From contig QGON01000069.1 in NCBI GenBank assembly GCA_003660235.1, forward strand, positions 124,001-188,000: a DNA stretch of 64,000 bases. The letters are read 5' to 3'. The notes below the pieces were generated by a model, which did no database searches, was not told the DNA's origin, and was given only the letters and a program-made list of their open reading frames with translations. Position numbers and translations under genes: made by a program. The DNA comes from a bacterium endosymbiont of Escarpia laminata. Its GTDB lineage: Bacteria; Pseudomonadota; Gammaproteobacteria; Chromatiales; Chromatiaceae. Of this stretch, positions 27,247 through 35,322 are shown one piece after another; within the stretch, counting starts at the first letter, position 1, and the number at the start of each line of letters is the position of its first letter.

Positions 27247-27861
27247 ATGAAACAGAAAATCCTCACCATGCTTGAACTGCAGGATGCCATGAATACCAAG
27301 GTCAACAGCGATTGGCGATCGGCTGGTTACCCCTGGTATCGGGCGATCTGGACAGAATGCGCTGAGATGCTGGATCATTATGGCTGGAAGTGGTGGAAGC
27401 ATCAGAAAGCGGATATGGAGCAGGTGCATCTGGAGATTGTGGATATCTGGCACTTCGCCCTGAGTGATCTGCTGATACGGCACGATACGATGGAGGATGC
27501 GATGGAGGCTGCACTCGCTGGGCTTGCCCGTCCGGCAGGGGGCGATGATTTTCGTGAATCGATTGAACAGATGGCACAGGAGACGATCCGCACCCAGTCT
27601 GCTGACATCACCCTGTTCGCGGCCATGATGGGATTAGGGGAGATGAATTTCGACCATCTGTTCAAGACCTACGTGGGCAAGAATGTGCTCAATTTTTTTC
27701 GTCAGGATCATGGTTATAAAGAGGGCAGTTATATAAAGATCTGGAGCGGGCGGGAGGATAACGAACATCTTGCGGAAATCCTCTCTGAACTGGACCCGGA
27801 CAGCGCCTCATTCAGCGAAGATCTCTATCTGCGGTTGGAGCAGGTCTATCCGGCGGAGTAG
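27247..27861 (+). CDS. Dimeric-type dUTPase-like nucleotide pyrophosphatase
   Basis: A 204-residue all-alpha NTP pyrophosphatase. The metal-binding EC-AEMLDH-x-GWKWWKH segment and the second site HLEIVDIWHFALSD match the dimeric dUTPase fold (EC 3.6.1.23), which removes dUTP and supplies dUMP. The C-terminal YVGKNVLNFFRQDHGYKEG segment is also typical. No trimeric dUTPase gene is in the window for comparison. It starts at ATG 27247 and converges on an unknown operon. Confidence 0.8.
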   Translation: MKQKILTMLELQDAMNTKVNSDWRSAGYPWYRAIWTECAEMLDHYGWKWWKHQKADMEQVHLEIVDIWHFALSDLLIRHDTMEDAMEAALAGLARPAGGDDFRESIEQMAQETIRTQSADITLFAAMMGLGEMNFDHLFKTYVGKNVLNFFRQDHGYKEGSYIKIWSGREDNEHLAEILSELDPDSASFSEDLYLRLEQVYPAE

Positions 27862-27871
27862 TGTGCGCGGA

Positions 27872-28741
27872 TTACCCCATTTCATCGCGTATAAAATGGA
27901 CGATAACAACAGCTTTGGGTTGGCCTGAGTCGATCGCGGTCTCGAACAGCGTGATTTGGTTTGCATCTGCGGTTGAGTCGAGGGGCAGTTTTATGCCCAT
28001 TCGGCTGATGCGTAGGGGTGTGGTGTGCATACGTATGAGTTCATCAGGGTTCTGCAACTGTTCGATCAGGGCCTTGAGATAGACTTCCGGATTATTTGGA
28101 TTCTGTTCCGGGTTCAGTGCGGCGGCCTGTTTCTCCTCTTCACTTAAAGCCTGCTGCATGTGGGATATCTGTTCTTTGACGTACTTTGTGACGTTTTCGA
28201 GCAGTGTCCACTTCAATGTGGCGCGAACAGCCTCTTCGGTCGGCTCCGGCGCCAAAAGCTGATGATCGGAAAAGATTATAGCTGTCTGCTGTACCTCCCT
28301 TAGCAGCATCTCTCCCCGCGTCTCTGTTCCCAGGATGGTTTTCTCTTTGCAGGCCACAAAAAACAGGGCGAAAGCATCGGTACGGCCAGGGTTATCCTTT
28401 GCATTGAAATAACGGCGCACGGCACGGTTTTGGCTGAAGAGTTGCTGGATCTGCTCACTATTTGAGAACAGGGCGTTGATCAGGTCGTTTTCGTTATAAC
28501 TGCGCTGGTTGACGGTGATAGCTTGGGGCAGGGGCGATACCATATCGTCTATCCTGCCGAGCAGGTCATGGACGGGATTTTGCAGCTGCTTCTGATAACT
28601 GCTCACACCACGCAGCTTTGGATTGGTTCCCTCAACGACGGACTCTATTGCCTTGGCGACTCGTTCTGCACCGGCTCTTTCCTTGAGTCGGTTGGCCTGG
28701 CGCTCTTTCAGTAGATGTCGTAGTCGATCAAATAGTGTCAT
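27872..28741 (-). CDS. Unknown protein, third gene of a coupled operon
   Basis: A 289-residue soluble protein that I do not recognise. The N terminus is strongly basic and helical (TLFDRLRHLLKERQANRLKE); the middle is helical; a Pro/Asn-rich linker follows near residue 215, then an ILRISRMGIKLPL-like beta-rich end. The ATG at 28741 overlaps the preceding stop as ATGA; an ATG four codons earlier is possible. There is no signal peptide or membrane helix. Position implies joint action with the two genes upstream. Confidence 0.65.
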   Translation of the reverse strand: MTLFDRLRHLLKERQANRLKERAGAERVAKAIESVVEGTNPKLRGVSSYQKQLQNPVHDLLGRIDDMVSPLPQAITVNQRSYNENDLINALFSNSEQIQQLFSQNRAVRRYFNAKDNPGRTDAFALFFVACKEKTILGTETRGEMLLREVQQTAIIFSDHQLLAPEPTEEAVRATLKWTLLENVTKYVKEQISHMQQALSEEEKQAAALNPEQNPNNPEVYLKALIEQLQNPDELIRMHTTPLRISRMGIKLPLDSTADANQITLFETAIDSGQPKAVVIVHFIRDEMG

Positions 28742-29604
28742 TCTTTTGGCCAATATTTGGTTTCGATGCCGTTACCCAGATCGGCCTCGATGAGGCGCCG
28801 CCGTACTTCGAGTAGCCTCTCTATCAGTTTTGGCTCTTGCTCTTCATAGGCTGCAGCATCCGGCGCACGTTTGACGACCACGCCCAGTAATTCTGTGATG
28901 GCATTGCCGATCGAGTTCTGACTGATGGTGACGATCAGTTTTCCGGCGTCGTTTCGGTAGATCAACTGTTTGAATGCAGGCTGCCAGCGAATGGCATTGG
29001 CATATTTCGCGTCGGTGATGCAGTGATCCCTGACCTTCTTTGCAGTGGCCAGAAAATCATTGTTGAAGAGCAGTGTGTGTTCTATCTGATCCGGGAAGTA
29101 GGCATCCTTCGGTATCGGTGCATTGCGGGTGGACACTTGGGTGAAAAAGGTGCGATAGAAGTCGATAAAGCCTTTGAGGATCACATCGTACTCACGCCAG
29201 AACCGTACATCACCCAGTGCGGCGACACCCCCACTGATCTCCCAGCTCGGAAGACCTTGAGGATAACCGGTCAATTCTATCCGGGATGAGTCGTCATCGA
29301 CGAGTTTCAGGATCTTCATGTCGAGATTTTTGAAGAACTCCCGGTAGACGTCGTGCATATAGGACTCGAAGAGACTGTGTTGGCCACCATCTGTGAGATT
29401 CGGGTTGTTGGGATCTGCCAGCGCTGCGTTTCGCAGCTGGGTCTTGTCGAAGACGATGAAGTGGTTGTGTAGCATGCGGATGCTGGGGACGCCGGGGGAG
29501 GTGAGGGGCCAGGTGGCATCGAGGCTTGCCTCGCCGGCCAGGATCAGTGCCTCCTCCGGGTCGGGATACTGCTCCAGCATGTACTCAATGATGATCTGGT
29601 TCAT
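28738..29604 (-). CDS. Unknown protein, second gene of a coupled operon
   Basis: A 288-residue soluble protein with no family I recognise. It begins MNQIIIEYMLEQYPDPEEAL and contains an SYMHDVYREFFKNLDMKIL stretch and a SGGVAALGDVRFWREYD stretch. The C-terminal third is helical and charged (LLEVRRRLIEADLG). I chose ATG 29604 because it overlaps the previous stop as ATGA; longer readings run antisense-like through the upstream gene. No export signal is seen. Confidence 0.65.
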   Translation of the reverse strand: MNQIIIEYMLEQYPDPEEALILAGEASLDATWPLTSPGVPSIRMLHNHFIVFDKTQLRNAALADPNNPNLTDGGQHSLFESYMHDVYREFFKNLDMKILKLVDDDSSRIELTGYPQGLPSWEISGGVAALGDVRFWREYDVILKGFIDFYRTFFTQVSTRNAPIPKDAYFPDQIEHTLLFNNDFLATAKKVRDHCITDAKYANAIRWQPAFKQLIYRNDAGKLIVTISQNSIGNAITELLGVVVKRAPDAAAYEEQEPKLIERLLEVRRRLIEADLGNGIETKYWPKE

Positions 29605-29888
29605 CCGGTTACGTCGTCTGGCACCTGGGTGCGGCGTACCGGGCGCCCCAGCGGATTGAGAACGCACTTGGAGGTGTTGTAGATGATCGAGGTGTCGAAC
29701 TCGTTGCTGTGCCCCAGTGCCTTACGGTAGAGCAGCAGGTTTTCCGGATTCATCAACAAACCGTTATTGCTTGACAGGTCGTTGAGATTTTCCGTGCTGT
29801 TGAAAAATTCGTTGGGTTTCATCCCCTCGGGAACGTCCAGGGGAATAGGTCTGAAGGGGGTTACGATCTCTCTGGGGCCGTACTGCAT
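29601..29888 (-). CDS. Unknown small protein, first gene of a coupled operon
   Basis: A 95-residue protein rich in Asn and Pro (FFNSTENLNDLSSNNGLL), with one Cys and a basic end (GRPVRRTQV). Unknown family. It opens a leftward three-gene operon in which both junctions are four-base ATGA overlaps, a sign of fixed stoichiometry. About 150 bases separate it from divergent selO. Confidence 0.6.
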   Translation of the reverse strand: MQYGPREIVTPFRPIPLDVPEGMKPNEFFNSTENLNDLSSNNGLLMNPENLLLYRKALGHSNEFDTSIIYNTSKCVLNPLGRPVRRTQVPDDVTG

Positions 29889-30035
29889 AGTGACACACCT
29901 TGGAAGAATTCAAGTCTCTAGGCTTAATAGTCTCAATAATAGGGAGTTGTGACAATTCTTGCGTGTCCCGAAATTGCACGAATTGCACATGAAACAGAGG
30001 GTTGATCTGGACTCGATTGGCCGCATCATGAGGTG

Positions 30036-31523
30036 ATGCAAATTCTTGAACAACTCAGGTTCACTAATAGTTTCGCCCGCCTGCCTGAAGCCTTCTACGC
30101 CCGGGCTGAGCCGACGCCGCTGGAAAATGCCCGGCTTGTTGCCTTTAATCATTCAGCGGCACAATTGATTGACCTTCATCCGGAAGAGGCAGATCGCCCC
30201 GAGTTTCTGCGTTGGTTCAGCGGTGAGGAGAAGATGCCTGGCAGTGAGCCCCTGGCAGCACTCTATTCCGGACATCAGTTTGGCCATTATGTAAGCCAGC
30301 TTGGAGATGGCCGCGCCATCATGCTGGGAGAGGTCACAAATCAACGTGGCGAACCTTGGGAGATGCAGCTCAAGGGGGCTGGACTCACTGATTTTTCCCG
30401 CAGTGGTGACGGGCGCGCCGTATTGCGCTCGACGATTCGCGAATATCTTTGTTCCGAAGCGATGCATGGTCTGGGCATTCCCACCACCCGCGCCCTCTGC
30501 ATGATAGGCAGCAGTGAGCAGGTCTACCGGGAGAATATCGAGGACGGCGCGATGTTGCTGCGTTTGGCCCCCAGCCATGTCCGTTTTGGTTCCTTTGAGG
30601 TGTTCTACTATCGCAATCAGTTTCATCGGATCCGTGAACTGGCCGACTATGTGATCCGTTTTCACTATCCTGATCTCGAATCTACAGAATCTCCTTATGC
30701 CGGGTTATTGGAGCGTGTAATCAAACGCACCGCTAAACTGATCGCGCAATGGCAACTGGTGGGTTTTGCCCACGGCGTAATGAATACCGATAATATGTCG
30801 ATTCTTGGCCTGACGCTGGACTACGGGCCTTTCGGTTTTCTCGATGCCTATGATCCGGATTATATCTGTAACCATTCAGACCATACGGGGCGTTATGCCT
30901 TCAATCAACAGCCACGGATTGGTTTATGGAATCTGAGCTGTCTGGCGCAAGCGCTGTTGCCATTGCTGAACGAAAATGACCCAGAGGCGGCGGCAGAGCG
31001 CGCCAGAGAGCTTCTACAAATTTATGATCCTGAACTGAGGCTCGCGTATGCCCGAGGGATGCGTGCCAAGCTGGGTTTGCGGGAAACCAAACCTGAGGAT
31101 GCGAAGCTGGCGGAGGATTTGCTGCAGATAATGGCCCGACAGCGGGTTGATTACACCAGGTTGTTCCGGGCGCTATCTGGCGTGCGGGCAAATGACGCTA
31201 ATAGCGATAATCAGTCCAGAGACCTGTTTATGGATCGCGCCGCTATTGATCCCTGGTTGGAACGCTATCGAGTGCGTCTGCAGTTAGAGAGTGCAAATGA
31301 TGATGATCGCAGTCGACAAATGAACCGGGTGAATCCCAAATATATCTTGCGCAACTATCTGGCCCAACAGGCCATTAAAGAGGCGGAAAAGGGAGATTAT
31401 TCAGAAGTGGAAAGACTTCTGGCGCTGTTGCAGCACCCCTTCGATGAGCAGTCGGAGATGGGACAATATGCTGCGGAGCCGCCGGAGTGGGCAAGCGGAA
31501 TCGCACTTAGCTGTTCATCCTGA
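30036..31523 (+). CDS. selO: Protein adenylyltransferase SelO (YdiU)
   Basis: A 495-residue pseudokinase-fold enzyme. It carries the SelO landmarks YSGHQFGHYVSQLGDGRA, QLKGAGLTDFSRSGDGRAV, GFAHGVMNTDNMSILG and DYGPFGFLD. The family transfers AMP to Ser/Thr/Tyr of redox proteins. The C terminus is CSS rather than the CxxU of selenoprotein forms, as in E. coli YdiU. The start ATG 30036 lies just behind GAGGTG; a GTG one codon upstream is also possible. Confidence 0.93.
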   Translation: MQILEQLRFTNSFARLPEAFYARAEPTPLENARLVAFNHSAAQLIDLHPEEADRPEFLRWFSGEEKMPGSEPLAALYSGHQFGHYVSQLGDGRAIMLGEVTNQRGEPWEMQLKGAGLTDFSRSGDGRAVLRSTIREYLCSEAMHGLGIPTTRALCMIGSSEQVYRENIEDGAMLLRLAPSHVRFGSFEVFYYRNQFHRIRELADYVIRFHYPDLESTESPYAGLLERVIKRTAKLIAQWQLVGFAHGVMNTDNMSILGLTLDYGPFGFLDAYDPDYICNHSDHTGRYAFNQQPRIGLWNLSCLAQALLPLLNENDPEAAAERARELLQIYDPELRLAYARGMRAKLGLRETKPEDAKLAEDLLQIMARQRVDYTRLFRALSGVRANDANSDNQSRDLFMDRAAIDPWLERYRVRLQLESANDDDRSRQMNRVNPKYILRNYLAQQAIKEAEKGDYSEVERLLALLQHPFDEQSEMGQYAAEPPEWASGIALSCSS

Positions 31524-31602
31524 ACGCCTGTCGTTGTGCATGGTTCGGCACAAGACGGTGATGTGGGCTAGAATAGCCTCATCCAAAAGAGAGGGCCTGG
31601 AC

Positions 31603-31677
31603 ATGCTCGATTTTTTTCTTGTTTTGATATTCATGCTGCTCATCGTCTATGTAACCTATTGGATGAAAGACCGGTAA
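31603..31677 (+). CDS. Candidate 24-residue single-span membrane protein
   Basis: ATG 31603 opens a 24-codon frame: an uninterrupted hydrophobic helix (FFLVLIFMLLIVYVTYW) and a MKDR tail. A GAGAGGG sequence precedes it at a usable distance, and a TAGAAT hexamer lies about 25 bases upstream. It occupies the gap between selO and the symporter gene. This may be a real small membrane protein or chance; no family is known to me. Confidence 0.35.
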   Translation: MLDFFLVLIFMLLIVYVTYWMKDR

Positions 31678-31812
31678 TCCTCTATTGTGATTCTCCCATC
31701 ACTATTGAGGCAATGAGTACACGCTTGGAATTTGTTGACAAAATATCCGACATGCGGGGCTGCCGCAGTACTCTCTTTCCATCTAAAACGACTGATTGAC
31801 ATATAAGAAACC

Positions 31813-33132
31813 ATGAGCGAAACAAATCAAACCTCCCTGACCATGAAGATATTGATGGCTATGATGGGTGGTGCTGTCTTAGGCGTCTTTTTGAACCTGT
31901 TTGCTGGCGAAGAGGGTCTGCTGCAGACCTACCTGATTGATGGGCTCTTGCTTGTGGTGGGTAAAATCTTCGTGGCATCTCTCAAGATGATGGTGGTGCC
32001 GCTGGTGTTCGTATCCCTGGTCGGCGGCGTGACTTCACTGCGTGATATGTCGACCCTGGGGCGCATGAGCGTCAAGGCGATTGCGTTCTATCTCTTTACC
32101 ACGGCGGCGGCGATCACTATCGCCCTTTCATTGGCAGTGGCTGTTGGCCCGGGGGAGGGTTTTGATGTAGCCGACAAGGCCGTGGAGTTCACTGGTAAGG
32201 AGGCACCGGCCCTGACGGATGTGTTCATCAATCTGGTGCCCTCCAACCCCATTGAGGCGATGGCGTCGGGCAACATGCTGCAGATCATCGTTTTTGCCAT
32301 CCTGTTCGGTATCGCCATTACCCTGGCCGGCGAACGGGGTAAACATGTGTTGCGCCTCTTCAATGACCTGGATGTCGTCATCATGAAGATGGTAGAGGTC
32401 ATCATGAAGCTCGCGCCTTATGGTGTATTCGCCTTGCTTGCCCGAACCTTTGCGACCCAGGGGCTTGAGCTGATTCTGCCGCTGGGAGCCTATTTTCTAA
32501 CGCTGACAGCGGCGCTTGCGATTCATGCGCTGGGCACCTACCCGCTGTTGCTGCGTTCATTCGCCGGACTCAACCCGATGCATCTTTTACGCAAGATGCG
32601 CGATCCTGCCACGTTTGCTTTCTCCACCGCTTCCTCCGGTGCGACGATCCCGGTGACCATGCGTACCGTGGAGAAGCGTATGGGGGTCGACAACTCTGTC
32701 GCTTCTTTCACTGTCCCCCTGGGTGCCACAATTAACATGGACGGTACTGCGATGATGCAGGGGGTGGCGACGGTATTTATCGCCAACGTATATGGTGTCG
32801 ACCTGGGTATTGGTGACTATTTGATGGTGGTGATGACTGCTACCCTGGCTTCAATCGGCACCGCAGCGGTGCCCGGCGTGGGACTCGTCATGCTGACCAT
32901 GGTGCTCAATCAGGTGGGTTTGCCGGTGGAGGGCATCGCCCTGATCATCGGCATCGACAGGCTACTGGATATGATGCGTACCGCGGTCAATGTGACCGGT
33001 GACTGTACTGTCTCATGCATCATCGCCAAGGGCGAAGGGGCACTGGATTTGGCGGTTTACAATGATCCCGATGCCGGTTCGGTGGAGGCCTCCACCGGCG
33101 ACCTGGCGCACCCTGAACCCACTGAGGCGTAG
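31813..33132 (+). CDS. Dicarboxylate/amino acid:cation symporter (DAACS family)
   Basis: A 439-residue inner-membrane secondary transporter with the GltPh-type architecture. The first re-entrant hairpin has TASSGATIPVTM, transmembrane segment 7 has NMDGTAMMQG, the second hairpin has GTAAVPGVGLVML, and segment 8 has DRLLDMMRTAVNVTGD with the substrate-binding Asp, Arg and Asn pattern. The family imports glutamate, aspartate or C4-dicarboxylates with Na+ or H+. The Arg in segment 8 favours acidic substrates. It converges on thrC across a pair of REP-like palindromes. Confidence 0.92.
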   Translation: MSETNQTSLTMKILMAMMGGAVLGVFLNLFAGEEGLLQTYLIDGLLLVVGKIFVASLKMMVVPLVFVSLVGGVTSLRDMSTLGRMSVKAIAFYLFTTAAAITIALSLAVAVGPGEGFDVADKAVEFTGKEAPALTDVFINLVPSNPIEAMASGNMLQIIVFAILFGIAITLAGERGKHVLRLFNDLDVVIMKMVEVIMKLAPYGVFALLARTFATQGLELILPLGAYFLTLTAALAIHALGTYPLLLRSFAGLNPMHLLRKMRDPATFAFSTASSGATIPVTMRTVEKRMGVDNSVASFTVPLGATINMDGTAMMQGVATVFIANVYGVDLGIGDYLMVVMTATLASIGTAAVPGVGLVMLTMVLNQVGLPVEGIALIIGIDRLLDMMRTAVNVTGDCTVSCIIAKGEGALDLAVYNDPDAGSVEASTGDLAHPEPTEA

Positions 33133-33138
33133 ATGTGG

Positions 33139-33164
33139 GCCGGTTCAGGCGCAGCGGAACCGGC
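33139..33164. repeat. REP-like palindrome, copy 3
   Basis: GCCGGTTC and GAACCGGC arms enclose AGGCGCAGCG. The stem differs from copy 1 at several positions but pairing is perfect. It lies in the convergent gap after the symporter gene. Confidence 0.75.
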
Positions 33165-33193
33165 AACTCCATGGACTATGTCAACTCAGAAAC

Positions 33194-33219
33194 GCCCGAT
33201 CCGCTACGCTTGATCGGGC
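33194..33219. repeat. REP-like palindrome, copy 4 (inverted)
   Basis: GCCCGATC and GATCGGGC arms enclose CGCTACGCTT, in the opposite orientation to copy 3, 30 bases away. Together they form a head-to-head pair like E. coli BIMEs between convergent genes. Confidence 0.75.
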
Positions 33220-33235
33220 CTGCGCCCTGAACAGA

Positions 33236-34705
33236 TTAGAGGAATGAGAGCACTTCCTGCTCGATATCCTCTTTTTCAATCACCGTCTTCTGTGTGATCT
33301 CCTTGTCGAAGAGTGATTTGATGGGTGCCGGAATCGTCGTGTTGGCCTCCTTGGCGATGGAGTTGAGTGCATCGAGGTCGTGGGCGTCGACTTCACCCGT
33401 CAGGGCGTTGGCGATGGTGGGGGAGAACTTGGTCCACTCCGCAGTGGAGTAGACGATGGTCGCCAGCGGCTCTGTTTCGCTGGTCTCATGGGTCTTGAAA
33501 CAGGTTGCTGTGTGCGGATCCATCAGGTAGCCATCCTGGAATGCAGCCCGGATATAATTTTTTCCCTCGGTATCGTCGCAGAAATCTGCCGCAAAGATTT
33601 CTTGCAGACGGGCGAGTTCCTCTGTTGTGAGTTGGTAGTGTTTCTCGTTGTCCAGTTGCTGCATCAGGGCTTTGGTGCGTTCTGCGCCGAAGAGATCAAA
33701 AAGTATCCGCTCGATGTTAGAGGACTTCAGAATATCCATTGCCGGGGAGGTGGTGGCGATCACAGAACGATCCCGCAGATCGTATGTGCCGTTATTGATG
33801 AGCTGTGTCAGGACATTGTTGCTGTTTGAGGCGATGAGGATCTTCTCCACTGGCAGCCCCATCTTCATGGCGTAGTAACCCCCCAACGCATTGCCAAAAT
33901 TGCCGCTGGGTACGTCGAGATAGACCTTGTCTCTCAGTGCAATGGCGCCCTGTCTGACCAGTTCCAGGTAGCTGTGGATATGGTAGATCACCTGGAAGAT
34001 GATGCGGCCGAAATTCACCGAGTTGGCGGCGGAGAGCAGGGTGTTTTTCTCCTGCAATTTGGCCCGGAAGCTGTTCGAACTAAGCAGTAGTTTCAGCGCA
34101 TTCTGGGCATCGTCGAAATCGCCCTTGATGCCGATGACCTTAAGATTTGGCGCATTCTCGGTGACCATCTGCAGCCGCTGGACATCTGAGGTGCCGCCGT
34201 CGGGATAGAGGCAGGCAACTTTGACATTGGGCTTGTTTTTGAAGGTCTCCAGGGCTGCGGGACCTGTGTCACCACTGGTGGCCGCCAGGATCAGATAGTG
34301 CTCTCCACGTTTTTGTGCCAGATCGGAAAGCACTACGCCGAAGGGCTGCAGCGCCATATCTTTAAAAGCGCGGGTCGGCCCGTGGTAAAGCTCGCTGACA
34401 TAGAGCTTATCCCCGACCTCGACCACCGGGACGGGGTTATTACTATCGTCAAAATCGTCATAGGTCGCTAACGCCTTGTCGATGACCGCCGGATCGATAT
34501 CGATTTCAAAGGCCCCTAAAACAGCCCGAGCCAAAGTCTTATAGTTGGCACCGAGGTGTTTTTTCAGAAATGGAAAGCCCAGTTGAGGTAACGCCTCCGG
34601 GACGTAGATCCCGCCAAAAGAGGACATGGGGCTGAGAATGGCAGCTGAAAAGCTCACCTCTGCCGGGTGTTGGCCGTCGTTGCCGCGTGTTTCGATGAAG
34701 TTCAT
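33236..34705 (-). CDS. thrC: Threonine synthase (ThrC)
   Basis: A 489-residue PLP enzyme of the longer threonine synthase class. The PLP Lys is Lys115 in HGPTRAFKDMALQ. SGDTGPAAL and the GNFGNALGGYYAMKMG phosphate loop follow. It converts O-phospho-homoserine to threonine (EC 4.2.3.1). I chose ATG 34705 (MNFIETRGNDG, the family start) over an ATG 66 bases upstream. The other threonine-pathway genes are not adjacent. Confidence 0.93.
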   Translation of the reverse strand: MNFIETRGNDGQHPAEVSFSAAILSPMSSFGGIYVPEALPQLGFPFLKKHLGANYKTLARAVLGAFEIDIDPAVIDKALATYDDFDDSNNPVPVVEVGDKLYVSELYHGPTRAFKDMALQPFGVVLSDLAQKRGEHYLILAATSGDTGPAALETFKNKPNVKVACLYPDGGTSDVQRLQMVTENAPNLKVIGIKGDFDDAQNALKLLLSSNSFRAKLQEKNTLLSAANSVNFGRIIFQVIYHIHSYLELVRQGAIALRDKVYLDVPSGNFGNALGGYYAMKMGLPVEKILIASNSNNVLTQLINNGTYDLRDRSVIATTSPAMDILKSSNIERILFDLFGAERTKALMQQLDNEKHYQLTTEELARLQEIFAADFCDDTEGKNYIRAAFQDGYLMDPHTATCFKTHETSETEPLATIVYSTAEWTKFSPTIANALTGEVDAHDLDALNSIAKEANTTIPAPIKSLFDKEITQKTVIEKEDIEQEVLSFL

Positions 34706-34945
34706 GGTTAGCCTGGCGCAATGGTCACGAGGGGCAGAATTATACCCGAGGCGGCCATTGGAAATCATCAACTCGGTTTCTGACGGATTCGGTAGTCGAT
34801 TTGATCGAATGGGGGGGGGTTACGGTAATTGAATATTGTGCAGGAGCGGTGTTGATCCCATTGCGATTATCGGCTTCAGAAATGGAGGGTAGCGGTCGCT
34901 ATATTCATTGAGTAGGCGCTTATGCCAGATTTTGCAGGACAAAAG

Positions 34946-35257
34946 ATGAACCCCAGCTTTTTTCGACCCACCCAACTTATTCTACTTATGTTGGCGGCAT
35001 TGGTGCTGTTCGAGCCTGCGCTTGCCAATAAGTTTGAGACCATCGGCAGCGGTGTGGCCGGCTCCTCACGGATCAAGGCCGAAAATATGAGGATTATCGG
35101 TTATGTCTCCGGTGGCGTGTTGCTTTTTATTAGTCTGCTCTCTCTCCTTATGGCCAATACAAATGCTCAAAACTTGAATTATGTGCTCTGGAAACAGTCT
35201 TCCGGGATGCTGCTTTTTATGGGGCTGATTATCCTTGGTTTTGCTTTTTTTGCATGA
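34946..35257 (+). CDS. Small membrane protein of unknown function
   Basis: A 103-residue protein with a signal-like or first helix (LILLMLAALVLFEPALA), then two more hydrophobic helices (IIGYVSGGVLLFISLLSLL and a C-terminal MLLFMGLIILGFAFF). The ATG at 34946 has AGGAC in front; an ATG eight codons earlier is possible. The loop between helices carries FETIGSGVAGSSRIK. I do not recognise it. It is divergent from thrC. Confidence 0.55.
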   Translation: MNPSFFRPTQLILLMLAALVLFEPALANKFETIGSGVAGSSRIKAENMRIIGYVSGGVLLFISLLSLLMANTNAQNLNYVLWKQSSGMLLFMGLIILGFAFFA

Positions 35258-35322
35258 TGTCCGCCTATCTTTACTATGATTTCCAACGGGATGAACGATT
35301 CTGGCTGCTGGTTTTTAATGCC

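Noticed and set aside
34811..34819. A run of nine G residues between thrC and the small membrane gene, possibly phase-variable
   Set aside because: It lies in no reading frame and at no recognisable promoter spacer, so there is nothing to switch.
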